Origin: Struthidea cinerea
Taxonomy: Eukaryota > Chordata > Aves > Passeriformes > Corcoracidae
Direction of reading: 5' to 3'
NCBI GenBank assembly: GCA_013397865.1
Contig: VZTI01002336.1
Location: forward strand, 1,380,319-1,444,318
Length of the DNA: 64,000 nucleotides
Shown here piece by piece: positions 47,301-58,705 of the stretch. The notes beneath the pieces are model-generated. The model was not told where the DNA came from. It ran no database searches and worked only from the letters and a program-made list of their open reading frames with translations. Both the position numbers and the translations under genes were made by a program. Within the stretch, counting starts at the first letter, position 1. Every line of letters begins with the position of its first letter.

Positions 47301-48908
47301 GATAAATCAATTAAGACTCCTTTCAGAATTGTTATTATGCTCTGGCAATTAGTCATTGTTTAGTCAAGCTGTGCATACTTATCTCTTTTATATATCATTC
47401 CTTCCAGTCTCACAATAACTTTTGTTCTTTTTCTCCCAGCTCCCTTCAGCTTATCTGAGTCCTCCTGGCATCACTGTGCCCAGAAGTGAGTGTGAATTTC
47501 CGTGCAGATGGAAAGCTTCAAAGTTACAAACACCTACAGAGCCACAAACCATAAAATGGGGAGTCTCTGCCACCCTATTCCAAAAGTGAATATTAAAATA
47601 GCTAGACACACAGTACTGGCTGCCAGCACCAGCTGTGCAACATGTAGGTAACAAAAGCACAAGGGGAAAAAGGTGATCATCAAATCTGCCTTTACCATTT
47701 ATCATGTGTCCTCACAAGAACACTTTTATCTAGTTTCTCATACCACAGATAAAATTGTTCCACCAACTGCTGCTCCCCCATATGCCTTGCCTTCCAGTCT
47801 TGGGGAGCATCAATGTGAAAGAGGCTTTTAAGAACTTTTTTTTAGCATTACCAGAATTAACTAGCTTGTGTTCCGCAAACAGATGGGGGGTGACCTGGGA
47901 TTTGGAATTCAGCTGCTTCTCGGGCAAAAAATTCTTAAAAAAATCTCCCAAGAAGAGATGTAGGAAGGAAACAGGTGCTTGCAGGAAAACAGTTGCACTT
48001 ATTTATCAAAGCCGCTAGAAGAAGATCATCAATTTTATTCCTCCCACTTGGCGATAGAACTAAAAAAACAGAGGGTGATATTGGGTGCCACACTGACATC
48101 TGAGATGACATATTTGTGAGGCTTCACCCAGGGTTTTTAGGAATCAAACCCACCTAGCCCAGCATGTTATCCTGTACTTACTCAACTTGTCTCTTCGCAC
48201 CTCTTATCAAAATGTGCTCTGCTGCCATGAGCCACTCTTGGCAGCTTCATTTCTGTCCCTATACAAGACCACCCACCCTTGTGAGGCTCATGCTCATGAG
48301 CAGTCTCTCCTAGATGCCCACCAGCTCTCAGAGCCTCTAGCCATGGTGGAGGAGAAGGTGATGCTGCTGGTGCAGAGCCTTGGATTAGTATTGTGTGAGC
48401 TCCACACCACGTGCTGGGGCACTCTGACAAAATACAGCTTTCCACCTTGTTTCATTCCTCTCACCACCATTAACCTAATACAACCCTGGGTGCTACTTTC
48501 TCTCTTTTAATCTTTGCTTTCCAGTACAAAATTGTATCCCTGTCTTGGTCCTGCGTGATCTAAACACTGTGTGTCTTTTTTCATCTGAATGCCCCAAACA
48601 TTGAGCTAAACAACAGTAACAACAGTGCCTCTGTATTTAAAATGTCTGAGTTAAGCACAGATTTATAGATCTGTTGGTCACCTGGTAAAGAACAGTCCTT
48701 CTTCTCCCCAGGTTAGGTTTGCCACATTCATTCACCCAATTTTCTTTTATTTTAAAACTCTGTTTTACCATTTGGTAGTGCAAAGAGGGCTTATTGCACC
48801 AAACATTGAGTTGAGGAGATGTCAGAAGTTAATACATAAGTAACAGTGAAACACCATCCTTAGAAGTGCCACATCATGATTTTTGTGTGAGAAAACACAG
48901 TGTGAGAC
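44391..48908. other. Unique non-coding sequence
   Basis: About 4.5 kb with no gene or young repeat recognised. Overlapping frames near 44425-44881, 45159-45691 and 48182-48510 on both strands lack domains and splice signals that I could support. Confidence 0.4.
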
Positions 48909-48927
48909 AAAAAAAAAAAAAAAAAAA
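48909..48927. repeat. Poly-A run of 19
   Basis: Nineteen consecutive A, preceded by TGTGAGAC. No retroposon body or target duplication was recognised next to it. Confidence 0.9.
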
Positions 48928-51059
48928 GGCAAAAGCATCCTTTCCTGCTATGGTTGTTAATTCTTCCTGTATTTCTACATCTCAGCCTCTGCTGAGCAAG
49001 GCCTTTATTATTTATTTTTTTAACGGGAAATACACTGAGTGTTTTGTATTGTTCTGATTTAAACTTTGTTTTTCTGAGAAGGCCTAATTCCAGGGAGAGC
49101 GTTACAGTGTGTATGGGCTCCATTGTACTTCACATGCACAGAGGCACATTGCAGATCAAAGCAAGTGAAAATGCTGGGCTTGTTTTAGGTTTCATTTTAC
49201 AGTCAGGATGGTGAATACATCTGTTTGTGTCACCAACCTAGAACATATCATTTTATGGTACTCAGAGGTTATTTATAATTGAATTATAGGATGTTTCATG
49301 ATTATTTGGAATAGTATTTACAGAAGGCAATACTAAGCTCAGTAGTTCACTTGCAACAAAGAATATGAAGAAAATGCCCTATAATTCATTTTTAAGTGCC
49401 TTCTAGAAATCATATAACTATACTGTATGACAGTGTTGAAAAAGGAAGAAGTATAAATTTTCAAATTATTTGTATTGTGGTCTTTGATCAAGTTTATACA
49501 CATACAGGCTGACACAGAGTAACAAAAGACTAGGCAGGTTACAATGAACACAACAACAATTTTTTGGCTTTAGATTTGACCTTGAGTCAGTGCTGGTTTC
49601 GTACACCAGAGTGCTTCCCTGATGCACATTATAGACAGATTTGGGAGCAAAGAAAGAGAAGAGAGCTTTCTCCTGCAATATTTCCAGGCAGAAGTGGAAG
49701 TGCAGAGCATCTTGTAAGCTTGTACAATTCACAGTGGAATGGCAGAGCTATCAAGGGTCACCCGGGAGGCCTCCCCTTTGCCTGGGGAAGAGAATCCACA
49801 CAATTCCCAAGCCCCAGGCCAAACCCATGGCACCTCAGCTGCTGCAAGCAGCCATGGCCCCGTTCCTGCCGTGGGGAGAGGAGACTGGTGAATGCACATC
49901 TGAGGCATCCAGAAACTCCATTCGAGGGCTGACACCAGGGAGGAAAGTGGATAAATCTGCCTGACACCCACTCACTGGCCAAGGTTTAAAATGGTGCTAT
50001 AGTTTCAGATTTAAAGGTATTTGTGAATTCATCAACAGACTTAAATTTCAGTGTCTGCTGTTTCCCACACACACTGAGAAACGGCTTCAGAGCTAGAAAA
50101 AGCAGTCAGCACTTTCTTTCACAAGCTTCTGCACAAAATAAATATGTGGCAGAAAATGGGTGTAGATGACTCTCTTACTTGCCTTAATAGGACCAAAGGC
50201 CAGAGAGAAACTTGTATATTCCAATCTGGCAACAAAAATGCAATCCTGTTCCTAAACAATATAAATAGCCAGAACCACAACTGCTGGCATTTTTTTTCCC
50301 TTTTTGACTTCCTTGTATGTTATTTGCTTTGCCTTGTCCTTTGTTTATCTGGACAATAAATATTCTGGAGCAGGAACAATATGTTGTTGTATATTTGTAA
50401 AATGCACAGAAAAAAGGGTCCTTATCTTGACTAAATCCTCAGAAGTATCAGATTGAACTTAATAAATTATGATAGCAAATTAATTCAATTTAGAGGAATT
50501 ATTTTTATTTACCCCAAATTAAAATTTGATCCACTCAAGCTGAAGTTATTGACAATGTTTGTTTTTAGCATCAGTGTTTTAGAGGAAACAGGATGAGTGA
50601 GCTCACAGAAAGGCAAAAAGGAAATAAAGAATGAAATAAAAGAACAGAAAAGAAGAAAGAATATCCTGTGAGTCATTTCACGCAGAAGAGAAAATACTGC
50701 AAATATGCAGTCTTGACTTCAGAAAAAGACTGACATGATTTTTTTAATCCAGAACTACTATTACAGTTGTTTAATTTGAAAATTGTGTGCAAATAATCCA
50801 CCCTAATTTCTGAGAAATTTACTGATTTCTGAGAAATTCTCCAGCTTGCACACGCTCCTTAGCAAGCCCACTGCATGTGGCGGTGGTCACAGCTGGACAA
50901 AATAACAATTTATGGATTACAAAGAAGACCCACTTCTATCTGAAACAAGGGCAAGTGAGGGGTGTCCAGAGCCTCTGGGAAACTGCAGAGGGACAAGACT
51001 GGTTGTTGCACTCTACAGACAAAATTTTTATTGTCAGATTTTACCACTGCATCTTTTCA

Positions 51060-51060
<1 letters not shown>
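48928..51060. other. Unique non-coding sequence
   Basis: No gene recognised. The plus frames at 49564-49964 overlap minus frames of similar length in a GC-richer patch and look like chance. A 14-base phrase ATTTCTGAGAAATT occurs twice, at 50806-50819 and 50825-50838. Confidence 0.4.

Positions 51061-51113
<53 letters not shown>
51061..51113 (+). repeat. (ATT)n microsatellite
   Basis: Fifty-three uninterrupted bases of ATT repeats, nearly 18 units. A perfect array of this length is normally highly polymorphic. The poly-Tyr and poly-Leu stretches in the frames across it are by-products. Confidence 0.95.
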
Positions 51114-53884
51114 GTGAGAAATCTGCTGCATACATCAAACCGTATTTCTAGCAGGAGGGACAGCAGGTTGGTTTTCTCAGGGAGTAGAAGGCAGGTGCTC
51201 GGTGCTTCATGGGACAGCAGCTCTTGGGAAGGCTGTGAAAGGCGAATAAGATATTTCAGTGCCAGGAAGCATTTGCAATGGACTTGCAACTCACAGGTAG
51301 CAAGGCAGGTATTTCACAGGATCAGCCCACAGAGCAGTGGCACGCTGCCTGACATCTTTTACATTACCTGACATGGGGCATGCTCCTGTCGCCTAACCTG
51401 AAATGTGGACTTTGGGGAAACACTCTCGAGGTCCCACACCTCAGCACTTAACAACTGGCAGCTTTAATGGCCTATGAGATGTATTTCCTTAGGAAAAAGG
51501 TATTTTCTTCCTGCGCATTAGCTAACACACAAATCAGCCTAACCTATAAAAGTTGAGAAAATATAATTAATACAAGTTAGCCAGTCAAAGTCAAACCTGA
51601 ACAGCCTTTTTATTTTAACCTTTTAAAGTGTGTGGAGGCTATGAAAAATAGGTAGAACATTTCTTAACAGTCTGGAAAGTCTTGTTTTCATTTTTGCAGG
51701 AAACACTTTCAAGTTTTGCCTTTCTCTCATGAAAAGCAAACAAGAAATAAAAGGCAGTAGGGACTTAATTCCCCCTCTTCTCAAAAAGGAAGTCTTTGTT
51801 GTTTCCAATTTAACTGGCAAATTCTAAAAGAAAAAATATTTTAATGAGGTCAACAAAATATTCACTTTCTTCAACACAGAAAAATGTTTTCTTAGAGAAA
51901 ATAGCATCTTGCAGGGAGCTTTAAAGATGCTGTTGTTTCTTATTGCCTGTGTTGTTGATTCACACTACGTCAAGGACGACTCTTAGTGAAATGTAAGGCA
52001 TGTGAGCAGATTAACCCTGCAGCAGAGTGTACTTATTCAAAACATTCCCGATTATTTTCTTTGCAGTTTGTTATCTGTGGTTTGCTTACGGCCCAGATGT
52101 GCAGCAGGGAAATCTGCGGCTGCCCTGCCACATGACCTGATCCATCCCCTGCCATGAATCTGAACACAGCATAGCACAGGGCAATAGTATCGGTGCCGTC
52201 ACTTGTGTGCTGCTCGTGCCAGAAAAAGGCGGATCTGTGCCCAGCAGATGGGGCAGAGCCGCAGAGAGGCTCTGGGTGACAGTGGCCGGTGCAGACAGTC
52301 GGGTCAGAGCCGGCTGCTGACACCCACGCTCAGGACTTGAGACTTGACGAGTATTCCAGGACACCACAGAGACACCTCAGAGCAGGCTAAAACGCCCCTT
52401 GAAAGCCTTAGCTGTGTAGCAAATAATTTCGGGGGCCCCAAGGTGATTCATTATGTTCTGCATTCCAGCAGCAAGTGCATTTCCAGCTCTCCCACACACA
52501 ACCGTACCCACACCCCCTTGAAGTCAGGCTCTCTGAATCTGGAAATTGGAGGTTGAGAAAATGAATCAGGAGGAGGGAGTAATTAGAGTTGGGATGTCAT
52601 ACTAAATCACAGGCCCTGGTTAGTCAAGCAGCTTGCTTCTGACAGCACCAGTTGGATGCAATGAATAGTGGACAGTGGTAGAGTTTAATATTTTAGCACC
52701 TGCTTTATTTTGCATGCAGGAAGCCAGCTACACATTCACATTTAAATAAATCCACAGTTGCAGGCAGCTTTTTCAGGGGGAGAGCTGCCTGCTGCCTGTT
52801 AGCTCACACATGGCCACTTTAAACCTCTGCAAAGCCAAAGGGTAAGGTGCAAGTAGGACTGACAGAAGAAGGAAAAATGGCATAAACCTTTTGTGCTTTG
52901 CAAAACTACTGATGCTTCTATATTTGTTTTGGCTTTGAGGCTTTTTTTGAGGTGAGGGCACTATTATAGCAAGCCGATTTTGTAGATTAAAAATGAGGAC
53001 ATGGAGGAAAAGATGTAATTTGGTTTGAGCAAAGACTAGAGTGGTGTTTAGGACTGTCACCTGAATCAGTGACAGGTTTAATGCTTCTTAGCTTCTGGGG
53101 CGCACAATAGAAGACGTTATGGTGTGCTCTCTGTGCACGTGGATGTGCAGTCACATAGAACTCAATATGTAAGTATTGGATGTGTATGGGCATGCAGCAG
53201 CTTAAGGAAACAGTATTGAATAAAACAAGAACAGCACAGGTTATTTATCAATGAGAAATAGTAACAAAATGACAATATTTTGTTGCTACTCATCTGGGAA
53301 AACAAAATGGCCGTTTATTTGTAAAAGATCCTGTCAATTTTTCCTGTGTGCCCTTTATTGATCTCAGACCTCATTGCCTGTCCCTGCAAATCTGGGTTCA
53401 GCCCCACTGGTGGATGGCTACTGTGCAGGGCCAGTGCACTCCCTGTTCAGGTGTGCTCCTCCTGCTCCAGTGCCCTGTGCTGCTGGGCTTGGTGTCAGCA
53501 TGCACAGAGTCTGTGTGTCATGTAAGAGAAAAATAATACAAAGACTTTACCAAGGGATGTAAATCATTGTTAGGGAGAGACCCCAGCACTGCCAGGGGAA
53601 GAGCCACTTGAGCATAAGGTGTGCAAGGAACACCTGAGGCTCAAGAAGTTGCTCTGCACCATAAATGCCACTTATAAGCGATGGTTTGCTGTTCCTACTG
53701 CTGGGAAAATATTTGGTTCCCACAAATTAAACAAAACTAAGAAAACCCAAAACCAACCAAAAAAAAAATTAAGAATTTTGAATTACAACTGGGTTTTAAC
53801 TGCTCTTCAGATTTCTAGCAAGCAATCAACAGGAATCTAAGTTTTATGATTATTCCACTGTTTCCTTCGCTAGACCTGTGAAAT
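51114..53884. other. Unique non-coding sequence
   Basis: A GC-richer patch at about 52085-52330 generates two overlapping minus-strand frames of 93-96 codons without domains. Otherwise no gene or repeat was recognised. Confidence 0.4.
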
Positions 53885-53955
53885 GGGATGTTGTCTGAGC
53901 CTTGATTTCATCTAGGAGTCTGTAACTAACCTACTTCATTGGCAATGAAATTGAA
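53885..53955 (+). repeat. Possible MIR fragment
   Basis: TCTGAGCCTTGATTTCATCT, then TGTAACTAACCTACTTCATT shows part of the MIR core order ('TCTGAGCCTCAGTTTCCTCATCTGTAA...ACCTACCTCAT'). It is short and uncertain. Confidence 0.25.
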
Positions 53956-56371
53956 CTTTAAATGATTAAATATTTTTGGTTGTTATCAGTATAACTTATA
54001 ATCTATTAAGCATTGAATATTAGCATTTTCAATGTTGGATATTACCTAACTAAATATAGTATAATCAGTATAATTGGCTGTAATGTAGTGATTGATCCAA
54101 CTGACTCTGCATTGCTTCTTGCTTCTATTAAAAAAAGAAAATCTGTGTTATCCTAGAAGGGTAGATTTTGATCTCAGATGAGATGGTGCCATTGAAATCA
54201 AGGTACTAGACCCACAGGAGGGGGCTGGAGGACGTTTCTGACTGGGCTGTGTAAACAACCTCTACCCAAAATGGGCTGAACTCAGCTCCCAAGGGCTTTG
54301 ATGACAGAGACGTTCGTAGCTCCCATGTAGGCAGAGAGACTGGGCACACTGCACTGACTCAGGGTTACCTTTCCCTAAGCCTTGCCAGCCATATCCATCT
54401 CCCTCCACTCCTTCCATGGGGTCTGCAAGCAGGAGCAAGGGCTCGGCATCGAGCTGCCCTCCGTCCTCCCTCCACACTTGTTTCAAGAGCTTTTCCCTCC
54501 CTGATGTTATGTAGAGTGAGGCCCTGGAGTTTCACCGCTTCAGAAGTCAGCAGAGACTGCAAGGAATATGATGATGTTAAAAATGTAGGTTATATATAGT
54601 GAGGTTTTTCAGTAGGCCTAAATATAGCCCTTTTTTAATATTTTTGGTTTCTTTCCATTATCCCTGGCATTCCAAAGTAGAAGAATATCAGTGATGCACT
54701 GTGGTACTAAAATAATAATGAAATTGTTGAATTCATCTTCTTTTGTCTTCATCACCCAGTGCAGAATGTCCTCACAATGTACTTAAAGGTTAATTTAGGT
54801 CCCAGGTGTACTTGGCTGCTGATGCATGTGGGTTGTATTTATATGAGTGTGGTGATAAAGGGCCTTAACCATCAGCCAGAATTACTGTGACCTATGGAAG
54901 AATTTCTTTCAATTTTGCCTAATTTTTAATATTTTTTCTGAGTTTTTTTGGTGAAAGAACAAATATGTCTCCAATAAATATAAACCATATTTTCAGACAC
55001 CCCACAAATAGCCTGAAGACCTATTTAGCGTGGAGTCCAGACAACCCACACAAGAATGTCCCTAAAATCCTCTAGAAAAATCATAAAGAGAAGCAAAGGG
55101 AAGAAGGAAAAAAATTAGAGAAAAAGACTGGGGTTTCCCAGGAAACAGAATTTCTGTTTCACGAGAAATTTTGACATAATGAATATGCATCCTGAAATTG
55201 TAATGGAAAGTGTTAACAGTACACACCCAGGAGTATTAAAATAGATACTGATAATCAAGAATTAAAATAAGTCTTTAGTGCTACATGATTATTAATCAAG
55301 TTATTTATCTTAATAGTAATAATAATATATGAGCTATAGCAATGACAAAATCAACTAACAACAGCATTTTACACTACTTTTATTTTTAAATAATATTGTT
55401 TCCAATAGTACTGCTAAAACAAGTACTTTAGTGCTCACATTTTGTAAGAATAATCTGTCAAAACCCACTGTCTTCCACAATGACTTGTTTCAAGCCCACT
55501 CAGGATTTTTGATAGAAACCTAAAATTTCACAGGATACCATTTTTTTTCCATTTGCACTCCTCTGTTTACAGGTAAAGGAGAGATGTGTGCACTGCTGAA
55601 GCAATTAGACCTCTTTTCTCGGGAGTTTGGATTGTGCAGGCTGATTCTTGCAGGGCTGCCAGAGCCACACGGGCTCTGTGAGGGGATGATGAGTGCAGGA
55701 GATGTTTTGCAGCATCAATCACTCCGAACCAGCAAACGCTGCAGCACCATCCCTCAGTGCCACCGAAGCACTTCCTGGCACTGGGCTGGGTTTTACAGGG
55801 ACACCTCCAGCTTGTACTTAGAAGGCAGGGAAGTATCTGTTATTACACGTCTAAGAACTGAGCAAGAGCTGTTCCTGCCCTTGCTGCCAGCTGAAGACAT
55901 GTGTATTCATTCAGCAACAGCACATTTGTAAGCAGTCATTTTTACCCAGCTCTTCTGTCCAAAACCTCTGGAACTCATTTTCCTCTTATTTAATTTGCTT
56001 GTTCTTTCTAGTCTTGCTCACCCTGGCACAAACACTTCAGCAAAAGAGGTTCTTTTTAATCCTTCTGCTTTACCAAGCCTTGGTAAGGCTCTGAGCCAAG
56101 CAGTGGTGGCTGGTTGACCTTCCACCTTAGGTGTGGTGCTGGCACGCGTGTTCATCCCCCGGGCACTGAGCTCCAGCGTCCTTCCCTGTCTTTTGTCACC
56201 TTACAGGCGGTTGTGTTAATATGCAGCCCATTACGACTTTACTGATGAGACAGACTGCTGAGGATCAATATGTCTCTGCATTTGTCAGCCCTGTATACCC
56301 CAGAGTTAACTTCTCAGCTGTGCTGCCACTGCTCGTGTCCCACTGTGTAATCGCGGGGAATTGTCGATTCC
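53956..56371. other. Non-coding sequence; possible 3' flank of minus-strand gene
   Basis: AT-rich and mostly featureless up to about 55560. The 115-codon plus frame at 55584-55931 has no domain. On the minus strand, ATTAAA hexamers at 56060-56055 and 55994-55989 could serve as polyadenylation signals about 0.3-0.4 kb downstream of the candidate two-exon gene's stop codon. This is speculative. Confidence 0.35.
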
Positions 56372-57574
56372 CTATGCAGCGTGTCCGTACTCCGGGCTTG
56401 GCAGGGTTGCTTTGCAGAACAAGTAAGAAAGATCCAAGTGTCGCATTTGTTTGGCTCCCACTGCTTGAGTAATAGTAGGTGCAGCCAAAACAGCAGAGGA
56501 CAGCTTGCTTAGGGGGTCACTGCAGCTCAACTGCTCGCCATTGATGTTGTCAGGCAGACTTGGGAAAGATGCCCAAATGCTATCAACTAGAGGACATTGC
56601 ATTTTAATGAAAGACAAAAAAAAAAGTCAAGATTAAAAAAAGAAGAAAGGTAAACTCCCTAGTCAAACATAATAAACAAAAGAAGAGATCTAATGGCACT
56701 TTTTTTCCCCTTGCTGCTCACTTTTTCATGCCTTTGTCTTGATGCAGTAGCTTCAGGAAAAACCACACCGGGATTCCTGGGAACAAGTAACACCATCTAC
56801 CACAAAAACTCTTAATTATAGAACAAACCTTTAAGAGACTCGTACACAATATCCACATAATGAATTTTAATAGACAGGCAAATATCTTGAGTGATTTAGA
56901 TATGAAGCCTATCCAGAGGTTTTCTATATGTTTTGGCTGCGTTTTTTTAACAGAATAAAACATGAATTTACCTTTGCATTACCTTGTGTTTTCTCTCTGT
57001 CCTGTTTTTCTGAAGATAACATTGTGCGGAGATCTTGGGGAAGTATGGCACATGTTTCATGCAGCCCCAGGGGTACCAATACACTCTGGCATATCACACA
57101 GAACCAGAGCTTCAGATCAGGTGTCTCAGGTGTTTTGTTAACCAGTAAGGTTGCCAGATCACATGCATTATGCAATCTCATTATTTTAAGTGTGTGAACA
57201 CAAGTCTGGGTCATGCCACACAGAAGTGGCAGGCACTGGTGACAGAAATACAGGTTTTGGATCTCCGCACGTGTTTGTAGCAAAACCTCAGGGCCGAGGG
57301 AATCACACATTTTGAAATTTTCTCTGCTGACAAAGGACTGCTTTCCTTTCCCACATTCCCAGCAAGAAACATTTCTGGTGAAATGTTCTGGAGAAAAATT
57401 AAGAGAGGGATAAGCCAAAAGAGTTACTGTGTCCTCATGTGCAGTTTTTTGATCTGGTTCACTTTCTAAAAGAGCCACCAAAAGTGCAGAGCCCTGAGGA
57501 TGAGAAGTCAAAGGGAACCTCTGATATTTGTTTTGCAAGAGGTGATAAATATTAAGTACATCTTGACGAGACAT
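56372..57574 (-). CDS. Candidate two-exon gene, Cys/His-rich putative zinc-binding protein of unknown family
   Basis: I do not recognise this protein. Exon 1 would run 57574-56983 (197 codons plus one base) and ends at donor AAG|GTAATG. The 396-base intron ends in a T/C-rich tract and CCTCTAG. Exon 2 would run 56586-56372; the frame joins correctly (phase 1), giving about 268 residues. The start is the first in-frame ATG, with A at -3; an in-frame stop lies upstream near 57615. Seen: Cys71-x2-Cys74 with Cys90, then two similar modules. Module one is Phe-Cys111-x2-Cys114 with Leu-His135-x2-Cys138. Module two is Phe-Cys159-x2-Cys162 with Leu-His172-x2-Cys175. Paired C-x2-C and H-x2-C suggest zinc binding (inference). 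Exon 2 (70 codons) has no motif. There is no CpG-island promoter. It may be a real host gene, a decayed copy, a virus-derived frame or chance; only exon 1 is moderately convincing. Confidence 0.4.
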
Positions 57575-57616
57575 ACTCACAACCCTGCTCAACTTGCACT
57601 CTTGTCACCCTGCATG

Positions 57617-58705
57617 GAGCCTGCTGAACAGAACAAACCTGTGCCGTTTCTAACCTTAAACAGGGAGATCCTCCTGGCATCAGGGGTGGCCCTGCTACTA
57701 GGTGGCCCATCCAGCACCATATCCCATCTTCCTAGGTTTTGCTACATTCATGTTGTAAAGAGAAAATGGAGACAGGCAGGTCTCCAGGAGTGACTGCAGA
57801 CAGTGGTGGGCTGGTTCTGCTGGGGGTAATGCAACAGCCCCCAGTGCAGCATGGAACTTCAGGCAGGCACAGAGCATTCTCACAGCCCTGCCCAGGAGCT
57901 GATAAACCCCAGCCACAAGATGTCCAGCTCCACTTCATGGAGCCAGTAGTCTGGGAAGCCTGGAATTGCTTGCCCAGGGCACTTTGCTTGAGTGGATTGC
58001 CTTGGACCTACCCTCTCCTGAGCCGTCCCCAGATGAATTAGGGTGAGTTTTGATGGATCCCTACCTTGGGACAACAACAGTTTGTTTAATACAACCTTCT
58101 CACAAACATTTCATTTCATTCCAATGGAAAAATCACAGACGTTATTTCTCTCAAAAGTAATGAGGATTGAGAAAATCTGGTCCCTTTCAAAATTCCTGAT
58201 GATCAAAGTACTTAACACCTATAAAAGGTCATTTGTTTTCTTAATATCTGGTTTCTTCTCCAATTTAACAATTTAGTGCATGTATCTGTAAACAGATGGC
58301 TTTTTTCCTCCTACCCTACCCACCCCCAAAATGAGGTTATGCCTGTTGGTATCAGACAGCAATACAGAGCTACCCACATTTTCACTGGTCTGATTCATTG
58401 TGTCCACCATAAATGAAGTTTTCCCATTGTTTGCAGAAATTCTCAATATAATGGCTTCAGTTTTCTTGTTAATTATTTTTTTTATTAATGATCTTTCAGA
58501 CAGTTTTTCAAAGAGACTATAAATCTCTCAGTAAAAGTAATGGGCACCTACTCACAGGAATAATCCCATTACAATCAGCTGTACTACTGTTTGGCATTTG
58601 GAGTGAGGTGCTAGAGCTCTGACTCTTACTGATTTACCACTCTTCATAATTAGTTACAGTGATTAAAATGCATTTTAGATTACACTGCAGTTTCCCTCAC
58701 TTAAA
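57617..58705. other. Flank of candidate gene, no further exon identified
   Basis: Would be 5' flank or 5' UTR of the minus-strand candidate. A TTTGTTCTGTTCAG acceptor-like sequence on the minus strand near 57625-57640 could begin its first coding exon, but an in-frame stop follows it, so any upstream exon would be untranslated. A GC-richer stretch at 57790-58040 yields overlapping frames without domains. Confidence 0.35.

Noticed and set aside
52033..52367. Two minus-strand frames in another GC-rich patch
   Set aside because: They overlap in different frames, neither has motifs, and no splice sites in phase could be supported.
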